A stretch of 28,866 bases of DNA from an uncultured Collinsella sp. (GTDB lineage: Bacteria > Actinomycetota > Coriobacteriia > Coriobacteriales > Coriobacteriaceae), in NCBI GenBank assembly GCA_900757185.1, contig CAAEMX010000012.1, forward strand, positions 1-28,866. The letters run 5' to 3'. Made by a program: the position numbers and the translations under genes. Under the pieces are notes generated by a model, which worked only from the letters and a program-made list of their open reading frames with translations, was not told the origin of the DNA and made no database searches. This document shows positions 1-6,672 of the stretch, piece by piece; the first letter of the stretch is position 1, and the number at the start of each line of letters is the position of its first letter.

Positions 1-21
1 CCCACCGGCCCCGTCTTCGCG

Positions 22-363
22 CTATTCCGGCTTGGTTTCTACCGTGGGAGTCTTATCCGCTGCGACTGGGGTACGGGCGGTATCCATAGTCAGGCAGTGT
101 TTGGGGCAGCTTTCGATGCACTCGCCGCACACCACGCAGGCGTACGGGTCAATCGACCAGGTGCCGCCTTTGCGATCGACCGCGAGTGCGCCCGCCGGAC
201 AACGCCGAGCGCACATGCCGCAGCAGATGCACACGTCCATGTCATTGACAATATGCCCGCGCAGGCGCTCGGGCGCCGTCAGTTTCTCCTGCGGATAGCA
301 CACCGTGACCGGCTGCTTGACCATAGAACCCAAGGCCGTCTTGGCAAATGTCAGCAAACTCAT
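22..363 (-). CDS. echF: Ech-type hydrogenase ferredoxin subunit (EchF/NuoI-like)
   Basis: A 113-residue polyferredoxin that carries electrons from soluble ferredoxin to the hydrogenase small subunit in a membrane-bound energy-converting [NiFe] hydrogenase. Two complete 4Fe-4S motifs are visible: C45-x2-C48-x2-C51-x3-C55-P and C76-x2-C79-x2-C82-x3-C86-P. The arrangement matches EchF, HycF and NuoI. No membrane segment is seen; the short N-terminus (SLLTFAKTALGSMVKQP) resembles the amphipathic start of NuoI-like proteins that sit against the membrane arm. It is the last gene of a five-gene operon and starts 7 bases after the echE stop, behind a purine-rich GGAAAGG. The family assignment is firm. 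The choice of EchF over HycF rests on the operon order echAB-C-D-E-F. Confidence 0.9.
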   Translation of the reverse strand: MSLLTFAKTALGSMVKQPVTVCYPQEKLTAPERLRGHIVNDMDVCICCGMCARRCPAGALAVDRKGGTWSIDPYACVVCGECIESCPKHCLTMDTARTPVAADKTPTVETKPE

Positions 364-370
364 GCCGCGC

Positions 371-1459
371 CTACCTTTCCGTGCAGCTAATGCAGGGGTC
401 GATGGTCAGGATAATCATGGGCACGTTGGCAAGGAGCACGCCCTGCAGCGCATGTGTCAGACCCGCCAGGTTTTGCGACGTCGGCGTTCGCACGCGAAAA
501 CGGTCCAGGTTCTTGGTGCCGTTGCCGCGTACATAGTAGTACGCCTCGCCGCGCGGCTGCTCAATCACAACTTCGCCGCGCGCGCCGTCGGCCGGCGTAA
601 GCTTGGTGCGCCCGCCGATGCCGTCGTGTGGAATCTTACCGACAAGCTCCTTGATGATATCCATGGCCTGCGTGACCTCGGCGCAACGCACCTGGCAGCG
701 GGCATAGCAGTCGCCGTCGGTTGCCACGATGGGCTCAAACGCGGCCAAATCCGCATAGGCACCGTCGCCAAACATGCGCACGTCGTAGTTCACGCCCGAG
801 GCGCGACCGAACGGGCCGACCATCGAAAGCTCCAGTGCGTCCTTCTTGCTGATCACGCCCACGCCATGCAGGCGCTCGCCGCAGCTGTCGTCGTCCAAAA
901 ACGTATGCACCAGGGCATCGTAGTCAGGACGCATGGCATCGAGCGTCTGGACAATGCCCGCCAGCTCGGAATCCTCGATATCGTGCTTAAGGCCGCCGAT
1001 CTCGTTAATCGACAGGATCACGCGACCGCCGCACGTGCTCTCAAAGATCTTGAGAATCTGCTCGCGCAGCGTCCACGAACGATAGAACAGCGCCTCAAAG
1101 CCAAAGGCATCGGCGAGCAGGCCCAGCCACAGCAAATGCGAGTGAATACGCGAGAGCTCGTGCAGAATGGTGCGGATATACTGCACGCGGCCGGGCACCT
1201 CGATGTCAAGCATGCGTTCGCAGGCGCTGGCATAGCCGCAGCTGTGGCCCACGGCGCAAATGCCGCAGATGCGCTCGGCGATGTAGCCAAACTGATGCAT
1301 GTCGCGCTTTTCGGTGAGCTTCTCGAGTCCGCGGTGCACAAAGCCGATCTGCGGAATTGCCTCGATGACGCGGTCGTCCTCGATTACCAGGTCCAGATGA
1401 AGCGGCTCGGGCAGCACCGGGTGCTGCGGGCCAAACGGAATTACGGAGCGATGAGCCAT
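371..1459 (-). CDS. echE: Ech-type [NiFe] hydrogenase large (catalytic) subunit
   Basis: This 362-residue catalytic subunit holds the Ni-Fe site that reduces protons to H2 or oxidises H2. Both nickel-binding motifs are intact: RICGIC with C65 and C68 near the N-terminus, and DPCISC with C356 and C359 at the C-terminus. This separates it from NuoD, which has lost these cysteines. The length fits EchE or CooH and is shorter than HycE, which carries an extra NuoC domain. The protein ends only three residues after the last cysteine (TER), so there is no C-terminal extension for a maturation endopeptidase to remove, as is known for some Ech and CooH proteins. The start is supported by AGGAGG about 10 bases upstream, lying inside the end of echD; the gap to echD is 5 bases. 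Confidence 0.93.
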   Translation of the reverse strand: MAHRSVIPFGPQHPVLPEPLHLDLVIEDDRVIEAIPQIGFVHRGLEKLTEKRDMHQFGYIAERICGICAVGHSCGYASACERMLDIEVPGRVQYIRTILHELSRIHSHLLWLGLLADAFGFEALFYRSWTLREQILKIFESTCGGRVILSINEIGGLKHDIEDSELAGIVQTLDAMRPDYDALVHTFLDDDSCGERLHGVGVISKKDALELSMVGPFGRASGVNYDVRMFGDGAYADLAAFEPIVATDGDCYARCQVRCAEVTQAMDIIKELVGKIPHDGIGGRTKLTPADGARGEVVIEQPRGEAYYYVRGNGTKNLDRFRVRTPTSQNLAGLTHALQGVLLANVPMIILTIDPCISCTER

Positions 1460-1464
1460 GGACC

Positions 1465-2166
1465 TTACGCCTCCTTTTTCTGCTTGTCGCGGACGGCCTT
1501 GGCGGCAAGCGCCGCGCGGACCTTGGCCGCTTTCTCGGGATCCATGGCGGCGAGCTTTGCCTCCATCTCGGCAGCCTTGAGCGCGGCCTTGGCGGCAGCC
1601 TCGTCATGCTGAGCATCGGAGCCGGCAGCCGCTGCGGGCTGGGCGGCAGCAGCGCTCGCAGCACCCTCCCCTGCAGCAGCCGCAGCAGCGGCGGCCTTTT
1701 CGGCCGCGGCCTTGCGCGCCTTGGCCTCGGCGGCCGCGCGGACCTTCATGGCCTTCTCGCGCGCGGCCTTCACCTCGGGCGTGATAACGCTCATGGGTTC
1801 AGCGGTCGAGACCTGGTAGAAAAAGCCCTTAAAGTCGATCTGCATATCGGTGATGGCAAGACCGAATAGGTCGTGGACCTCATTTTCAAACGGGAATACC
1901 GCCGGATAATACGAGCTGATGGACGGAATCTCCTGGTACCGGTCGATTCCCTCGACTACCAGGTTCTCAATCGCATAGCTGCCGTCCTGCGCAATATGCT
2001 CCTGAGCAGCATGAACGTTGATAAACGTATAGACCAGACGATACGTGCCGTCGTCGACGTTGCGCTCGGCGTGCATCTGCACAAAGCGCGCGCCGACGCC
2101 CTTGAGCGCCTGGACATGCGACAGGAGCTCGTCGATCCCAACGGTGGTATAGATAGCCTTTTGCAT
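1465..2166 (-). CDS. echD: Ech hydrogenase subunit D (NuoC/30-kDa-like) with Ala/Lys-rich tail
   Basis: A 233-residue protein whose first ~130 residues match the 30-kDa NuoC/EchD fold, a structural subunit that joins the large and small hydrogenase subunits. The signature region FENEVHDLFGLAITD (about 94-108) corresponds to the conserved NuoC ERE-x-DLFG segment. From about residue 131 to the end the protein becomes a low-complexity, Ala/Lys/Glu-rich tail likely to form a long charged helix or coiled coil. This tail is not part of the usual EchD, which is roughly 120-150 residues. The start ATG overlaps the echC stop by one base (TAATG), a sign of translational coupling, and AAAGGAGG lies upstream within echC. 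The tail's function is unknown; it could mediate subunit contacts or be a tolerated expansion. Confidence 0.85.
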   Translation of the reverse strand: MQKAIYTTVGIDELLSHVQALKGVGARFVQMHAERNVDDGTYRLVYTFINVHAAQEHIAQDGSYAIENLVVEGIDRYQEIPSISSYYPAVFPFENEVHDLFGLAITDMQIDFKGFFYQVSTAEPMSVITPEVKAAREKAMKVRAAAEAKARKAAAEKAAAAAAAAGEGAASAAAAQPAAAAGSDAQHDEAAAKAALKAAEMEAKLAAMDPEKAAKVRAALAAKAVRDKQKKEA

Positions 2167-2747
2167 TACTCGGCCTCCTTTGCAGCGGCGGGCGCACCGT
2201 CAGCCGTGCCTGCGTCGACACCGGCCCCGGCACCCGCAGCAGCCACAAACCCGTCCTCGCCCAGCTCAACGCCACCATCCCAGGTAGCAGCGCCGCCTAC
2301 GGTAAGCGGGTCGCCGCCGGCACGCATCACGGCCTCCTTCTGGTCCAGGATGCCGCACGCCTCCACGATGGCATCGATCACGGTCTCGGGGCGAATGGCG
2401 CATCCGGGCGCGTACACGTCCACGGGAATCGCGCGGTCCACGCCACCGATCACGTTATAGGCATCGCGGAATACGCCGCCCGAGCATGCGCAGATACCGC
2501 AGGCCACCACGCACTTGGGCTCGAGCATCTGGTTGTAAATCTGACGCACGACGGGCAGGTTCTGGGCATTGACCGACCCCGTCACCAAAAAGATATCCGC
2601 ATGCTTGGGGTTGCCGGTGTTGACCACGCCAAAGCGCTCCGCATCGAACAGCGGCGTGAGCGAGGCCAGCACCTCGATATCGCATCCGTTGCAGCTCGAG
2701 CCGTCGTAATGAATAACCCACGGCGAGCGCGACATTTTATGATCCAT
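2166..2747 (-). CDS. echC: Ech hydrogenase small subunit (NuoB-like, proximal 4Fe-4S cluster)
   Basis: A 193-residue small subunit of the hydrogenase, equivalent to EchC, HycG and NuoB. It passes electrons to the Ni-Fe site through one [4Fe-4S] cluster. The expected ligands are visible: SSCNGC (C19, C22), the GICACSGG stretch (C86 as likely ligand; C79, C83 and C88 are nearby extra cysteines) and the PGC motif (C116). The conserved core ends at about residue 145. The last ~45 residues are Gly/Ala-rich and low in complexity, like the tail of the next gene product EchD. The start is supported by AGGAGG 8 bases upstream. The upstream echA-echB stop is 12 bases away, and the downstream echD start overlaps its stop codon. 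Confidence 0.92.
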   Translation of the reverse strand: MDHKMSRSPWVIHYDGSSCNGCDIEVLASLTPLFDAERFGVVNTGNPKHADIFLVTGSVNAQNLPVVRQIYNQMLEPKCVVACGICACSGGVFRDAYNVIGGVDRAIPVDVYAPGCAIRPETVIDAIVEACGILDQKEAVMRAGGDPLTVGGAATWDGGVELGEDGFVAAAGAGAGVDAGTADGAPAAAKEAE

Positions 2748-2759
2748 GGATGCCGCCTC

Positions 2760-5642
2760 CTAAATAAACACGTCGACGAGGATGGGCATAAGGTTGAGCA
2801 GGCCAAACACCAGCGCCACGCCCCAGCCGAGCTTAAAGCAGCTGCGCCAGGTGCTGCGTGCGAAGGTGTTGTCGATCAGCACCTCGACAAAATACGTCGC
2901 GGCCATCACGACCAGGGCTACGACCCAGCTCACCGGGTTGTCCCAAACAAAGAACATGCCCACCCACATCAAAAACAGCACGGTCTCACACCAGTGCATA
3001 AGGGTCATCTTGGCCAGCGTGCCGCCGCTCATCTCGGTGGCGACGCCCTGGACAATCTCCTGATGCGCGTGATGCGAGTACGAAAGGTCGAACGGCGACT
3101 TGCGTAGCTTGATGGTGAGCACCGCAAGCAGCGCCAAGAAAATGGGCGCGCTGTACACGATGATGGGCGCCGACTGTCCGGTCACGGCGATGGAATCAAA
3201 GCTATCGGTGGCAAGGTACAGGCCCACGCTCATCAGCAAAACGGCGGGCTCGTAGCTCATGACCTGCAGCAACTCGCGGTCGGCACCGACCTGGGCAAAC
3301 GGGCTTTGCGTCGAGGCGGACGCCAGCACCACAAAGATCGCGGCGAGCGTAACCATAAAAGCGCACAGCAGCGTGTTGGAGCCCGACACAAAGATGCCGC
3401 CGCCCACGACGGTAAAGATGAGCGCGCACGCCATATAGGTATCGTCCATGGTGTTTACGCTGGCAGGGGCCTTGCGCAGCAGCTTGGCAACGTCGTAGAA
3501 GGGCTGCAGCAGGCGCGGGCCCACGCGGCCCTGCATGCGAGCCGAAAGTTTGCGGTCGATGCCGTCGATCAAGCCGCCCGCAAGCGGCGCCAGCAAGGCA
3601 AACGCCACGGTGCCAATAAAGATGCCCACGACGCCCGAACCTTCGAAATACTTGCCGCGCAGCACCGAGGGCGCGCTCATGGCAAGCCGCTCGGGCCCAA
3701 TCCATGCGCAACACAGCAGCGCAAACAAGATAATGCTGCAGCATACGACGCTACCCGCGGGGCCAATACGCTTCTCGCCAAGGGCGTCCTCCGAGTACCA
3801 ATTGCGCTTTTCGGCCTTCACCTCGTGTCCCATCGAGCCGCGGAAATGGCGATATTTGTCGGTTCCCACGCCCGAAAGGTACACGTTGACGTGCGGTTTG
3901 TTGCTCACGCGGAATGACGTCAGCAGCACCACGGCGATAAAAGCCACGATAACCACCATCAGATACATGGCGTCCTTGCCAATAACGTACGGCACGCGGC
4001 CAAACACCATGGCCAAGTAAGGCGACACCAGACCGCTCGAGATAACCGGAAACGCCACGCAGCACAGAATCAGCAGCGCGGCGATGGTGTTGAGGGCCAT
4101 CCATTCGGTCTTATGGACATTGACCTCAACGTTTTGAGCCGTGGGGTCGACGCCCGAAAGCTTGGCAAGCCACTTGCCCCAGAAGTAAAACGTCGCGGCC
4201 GAGCCAAAGGCAAGCACCATGATCATGAGCACGTTGCCGGTCTGCGCAAACGCCACCAGGGCGCCCCACTTGGACACGAGCATGCCAAACGGCGCCACAA
4301 ACATGCCCATAATGCCCAGCATCATCAGACGCGTCAGGTGCGGCATGCGGCTGAACATGCCGTCCATGTCCTCGATATTGCGGCTGCCGATATGATGCTC
4401 GGCCGTGCCCACGCACAGGAACAGCAGCGACTTGGCCACCGTGTGGAACAAGATCAGGAAGATGGCCGCCCATACGGCCTCGGGCGCGCCGACACCCAAG
4501 CAGGCACTGATGAGGCCCAAGTTGGAAATGGTGGAGTACGCGAGCACGCGTTTGGCGTTGCTCTGCGAGATGGCCATGAGTGCAGCGAGCAAAAACGTGA
4601 TGGCACCCACACTCGTGACCATAAAGCCGGTCACGGGGTAGATGGCATAGAGTGGGCTCAGCTTGACCATCAGGAACACGCCGGCTTTGACCATGGTTGA
4701 CGAGTGCAGCAGGGCGCTCGTGGGAGTGGGTGCAACCATGGCACCCAACAGCCAAGTGTGGAACGGCATCTGTGCGGCCTTGGTGAGCGCGGCGAGCGAC
4801 AACAGGATGACCGGCATCACCAGCAGCGCGGACTGCGCGGTTCCGGTGCCGGAAAGCTCGATCATGCCCGAGATGGTCAGCGGCATGCCGTTAACGTGCA
4901 GATACATAAGTCCGGCCAAAAACGCGATGCCGCCCAGCATGTTGAGGATGATTTGGGTAAAGGCGTTCTTGATGGCCTCGGGCGTACGCGTGTAGCCAAT
5001 CATAAGGAACGAACACACGGTGGTGATTTCCCAGCCGCAGAACAGCCACTCAAGGTTGTCGCTCGTCACGATGACGAACATGGCCGAGAGGAACAGGAAC
5101 ATGAGCGCCAGGAACTGCGGGCGACGGTCGGGCGCGGTCTGCCCGCGCAGCGCGGCCTCGTGCTCGTCATGGGCCTGGAAGTCCTTCATGTAGCCCAGGG
5201 CATACAAGCAGATTAGACTGCCAACGATGCCGACGGCGAGGACCATGATCACGCTCATGTAGTCCAGGTAGAGTGGCGTTGCCGTGACGGCTTCGGCCGC
5301 GGGCAGCGTCATGGCTGCAAAGGCGAGCGAGCCCACCAGCTGGACTATGCCGAGCACCGTGGTGAGCGCGTTCCTATATTTGTACGCGTTGTACAGGATG
5401 ACAGCGCACAGGATGACGTCGATAACGGAACTGATGATCGAGAGCACATGCGAGGTGCCGGGGGCAACCTCAAAGCTCTGCGGACCCGTGCCAAAAAACA
5501 TGACGGCGACTACAACTGTCACCGCCATAATAATGCCGGAGCCTATGAGCCCCGCCGCATCGCGGGCGCGGTCACCGCGCGCGAGCAGCATGCCCAGCGC
5601 CGGTACCAGCGGAAACAGGGTAAGGAAATACAGTAGCGTCAT
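2760..5642 (-). CDS. echA-echB: Fused EchA-EchB membrane subunit of energy-converting hydrogenase
   Basis: A 960-residue, very hydrophobic protein that joins two normally separate ion-translocating subunits. Residues 1 to ~650 are the antiporter-like NuoL/EchA/HyfB module. The key charged residues of the proton channel are present: E205 in GWEIT, K288 in ALTKAAQMPFH, H400/K404 in the HTVAKS segment and K458 in SKWG. Residues ~670-960 are a NuoH/EchB/HycD module with ARMQGRVGPRLLQP (701-714), GADRELLQVMSYEP (786-799) and FDLSYSHHAHQEIVQG. The link is a charged cytoplasmic stretch (about 585-625) and one extra hydrophobic segment (~629-648), with no stop codon or internal start evident. GGGGGAG lies 8 bases before the ATG. 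It leads the ech operon; the 180 bases upstream contain no promoter I can call with confidence. Confidence 0.93.
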   Translation of the reverse strand: MTLLYFLTLFPLVPALGMLLARGDRARDAAGLIGSGIIMAVTVVVAVMFFGTGPQSFEVAPGTSHVLSIISSVIDVILCAVILYNAYKYRNALTTVLGIVQLVGSLAFAAMTLPAAEAVTATPLYLDYMSVIMVLAVGIVGSLICLYALGYMKDFQAHDEHEAALRGQTAPDRRPQFLALMFLFLSAMFVIVTSDNLEWLFCGWEITTVCSFLMIGYTRTPEAIKNAFTQIILNMLGGIAFLAGLMYLHVNGMPLTISGMIELSGTGTAQSALLVMPVILLSLAALTKAAQMPFHTWLLGAMVAPTPTSALLHSSTMVKAGVFLMVKLSPLYAIYPVTGFMVTSVGAITFLLAALMAISQSNAKRVLAYSTISNLGLISACLGVGAPEAVWAAIFLILFHTVAKSLLFLCVGTAEHHIGSRNIEDMDGMFSRMPHLTRLMMLGIMGMFVAPFGMLVSKWGALVAFAQTGNVLMIMVLAFGSAATFYFWGKWLAKLSGVDPTAQNVEVNVHKTEWMALNTIAALLILCCVAFPVISSGLVSPYLAMVFGRVPYVIGKDAMYLMVVIVAFIAVVLLTSFRVSNKPHVNVYLSGVGTDKYRHFRGSMGHEVKAEKRNWYSEDALGEKRIGPAGSVVCCSIILFALLCCAWIGPERLAMSAPSVLRGKYFEGSGVVGIFIGTVAFALLAPLAGGLIDGIDRKLSARMQGRVGPRLLQPFYDVAKLLRKAPASVNTMDDTYMACALIFTVVGGGIFVSGSNTLLCAFMVTLAAIFVVLASASTQSPFAQVGADRELLQVMSYEPAVLLMSVGLYLATDSFDSIAVTGQSAPIIVYSAPIFLALLAVLTIKLRKSPFDLSYSHHAHQEIVQGVATEMSGGTLAKMTLMHWCETVLFLMWVGMFFVWDNPVSWVVALVVMAATYFVEVLIDNTFARSTWRSCFKLGWGVALVFGLLNLMPILVDVFI

Positions 5643-5775
5643 ACCATCACTCCCCCATGCTAAAACGCTGCAATTGTTTAACGTTATAGCTCAATTGAGG
5701 AGTAGCGGCGGCGGGTTTTCGGTCAACTGGGGAGTTTTAGGCGTACGGGGTAAGGGCACGCCCGCATTGGAGCAG

Positions 5776-5801
5776 AGGGGCGGCAAGAAAAATGCGCCCC
5801 T
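5776..5801. other. Small GC-rich hairpin between HTH gene and ech operon
   Basis: A 7-bp stem (AGGGGCG pairing with CGCCCCT) encloses a 12-base loop, 22 bases after the stop of the HTH gene. It has no T-run on either strand, so it is at best a weak or factor-assisted terminator. The rest of 5643-5822 shows nothing that I recognise beyond the ribosome binding site of the ech operon. Confidence 0.25.
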
Positions 5802-5822
5802 GTGGGTGCACCATCCCGTTTG

Positions 5823-6227
5823 CTATTCCGCCTTTTTAACGCGCGGCTTGCGACCGCGCGGCTTATCGACCAGTGCGGACTCACCGCTCTCGCGGTACTG
5901 ACGGCACCAAGCCTTGACCGAAGACTCGCTAGGAATCTTGTGCTTGATCATGGCCTCGCGAACCGTTAAGCCGTTTTCCAAGCGGTCCTTGACCACGGCG
6001 AGCTTAACTTCGTACGAATAGGTGTGATGATGCGAACCGGCGTTGAGAACGGCGTCGGCACCGCCCACGGCATATGCGCGGGCCCACTGACGAGCCGTGG
6101 CCTGGGGAATGCCGAGCTCCGCGGCGAGGGCGCGATGACCGACCCCCTCTTGGAGGACCTCGACGGCGCGCTGCCTAACCTCGGGCGCATGCGTGCGAGT
6201 CCTTGTTGCTTCCGACATACCTGCCAC
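5823..6227 (-). CDS. Two-HTH transposase-like protein (IS3-family OrfA-like), orphan
   Basis: A 134-residue basic protein with two predicted helix-turn-helix units. The first is at about residues 14-52 (RAVEVLQEG..LAAELGIPQATARQWARAY) and the second at 72-112 (VKLAVVKDRLENGLTVREAMIKHKIP..SVKAWCRQY), followed by a Lys/Arg-rich end. The double HTH resembles OrfA/InsJ of the IS150 branch of IS3-family elements. It is shorter than InsJ (about 170 residues) and lacks the C-terminal leucine zipper. No OrfB with a DDE catalytic domain and no terminal inverted repeats are visible, so this is either a remnant or a domesticated DNA-binding protein. The GTG start is chosen because AAGG sits 7 bases upstream; an ATG three codons later is the alternative. 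It lies in its own intergenic island between the ech operon and the surface operon. Confidence 0.65.
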   Translation of the reverse strand: MAGMSEATRTRTHAPEVRQRAVEVLQEGVGHRALAAELGIPQATARQWARAYAVGGADAVLNAGSHHHTYSYEVKLAVVKDRLENGLTVREAMIKHKIPSESSVKAWCRQYRESGESALVDKPRGRKPRVKKAE

Positions 6228-6493
6228 TTCTTAGCCTTAACCGTTAATCTGCTTTCTTACGTGCATGTTAGATAGTAGCATTTTGCTGTTTGCGCGTAAC
6301 AGTTAATTGAAAATCGCACGGCGGCATCTGGGCATTTGCCATTAATTTGCAACAGTTCTTTAGGTTTTATTTACGCAGCTAGTTAGCTCGCGGCTCATTG
6401 ACGGTGTTTTACCAACCAGATTGGTATCTTTTTGTTTGGCTGGTATGGTTTGTGTAATTATTAACCCCTCTTCAGCCCGCACCTACATGTCAA
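6228..6493. other. AT-rich non-coding upstream region of the HTH gene
   Basis: This stretch is clearly more AT-rich than its surroundings and holds no credible gene. It should contain the promoter of the HTH gene, but I could not choose between several weak hexamer pairs. A small inverted repeat, TACCAA-n5-TTGGTA at 6410-6426, is followed by a T-rich run on the plus strand. It could be an operator or a weak terminator. Confidence 0.3.
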
Positions 6494-6590
6494 CTTTCCA
6501 CTTACTTTCCAGCTTTCCACCTAGCTTTCCAGCTTTCCACTTAACTTACCACCTAAGGTGGAAAGCTGGAAAGCTAGGTGGGAAGCTGGG
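6494..6590. repeat. Long hairpin made of nested 20-bp direct repeats
   Basis: Two tandem 20-bp units at 6505-6524 and 6525-6544 share the core CTTTCCAGCTTTCCAC, with partial copies on either side (CTTTCC at 6494, CTTACC at 6545). The tract 6511-6543 is then repeated in inverse orientation at 6555-6587, giving a 33-bp stem with about two mismatches and an 11-base loop, extended by further pairs to 6508/6590. Neither strand has a T-run directly after it. It sits just beyond the terminator of the giant surface gene. It could be a small non-autonomous insertion or a protein-binding or RNA-processing site; I do not recognise the family. Confidence 0.85.
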
Positions 6591-6607
6591 GCAGCAGCAG
6601 GCCAGGA

Positions 6608-6649
6608 GAACAAGAAAAGGGGCGGCAACCGGGTGGTTGCCGCCCCCTT
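6608..6649 (-). terminator. Strong rho-independent terminator of the giant surface operon
   Basis: On the minus strand, GGGGCGGCAACC (6635-6646) pairs perfectly with GGTTGCCGCCCC (6619-6630) around a 4-base loop, and is followed by TTTTCTTGTT. It lies 27 bases beyond the stop of the 3556-residue protein and closes the operon. Confidence 0.92.
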
Positions 6650-6651
6650 TG

Positions 6652-6669
6652 CGAAGCCAGTTGGCTTCG
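6652..6669. other. Perfect 8-bp palindromic hairpin next to the stop codon
   Basis: CGAAGCCA and TGGCTTCG flank a 2-base centre, between the stop codon of the giant gene (6673) and its main terminator. It may protect the 3' end of the long mRNA or assist termination. Confidence 0.6.
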
Positions 6670-6672
6670 GAA

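Noticed and set aside
305..1612. Plus-strand open frame opposite echE and echD
   Set aside because: It is a shadow of two well-supported hydrogenase genes, with low-complexity composition and no motif.
5823..6672. A complete insertion sequence around the HTH gene
   Set aside because: No DDE transposase frame, terminal inverted repeats or target duplications could be found.
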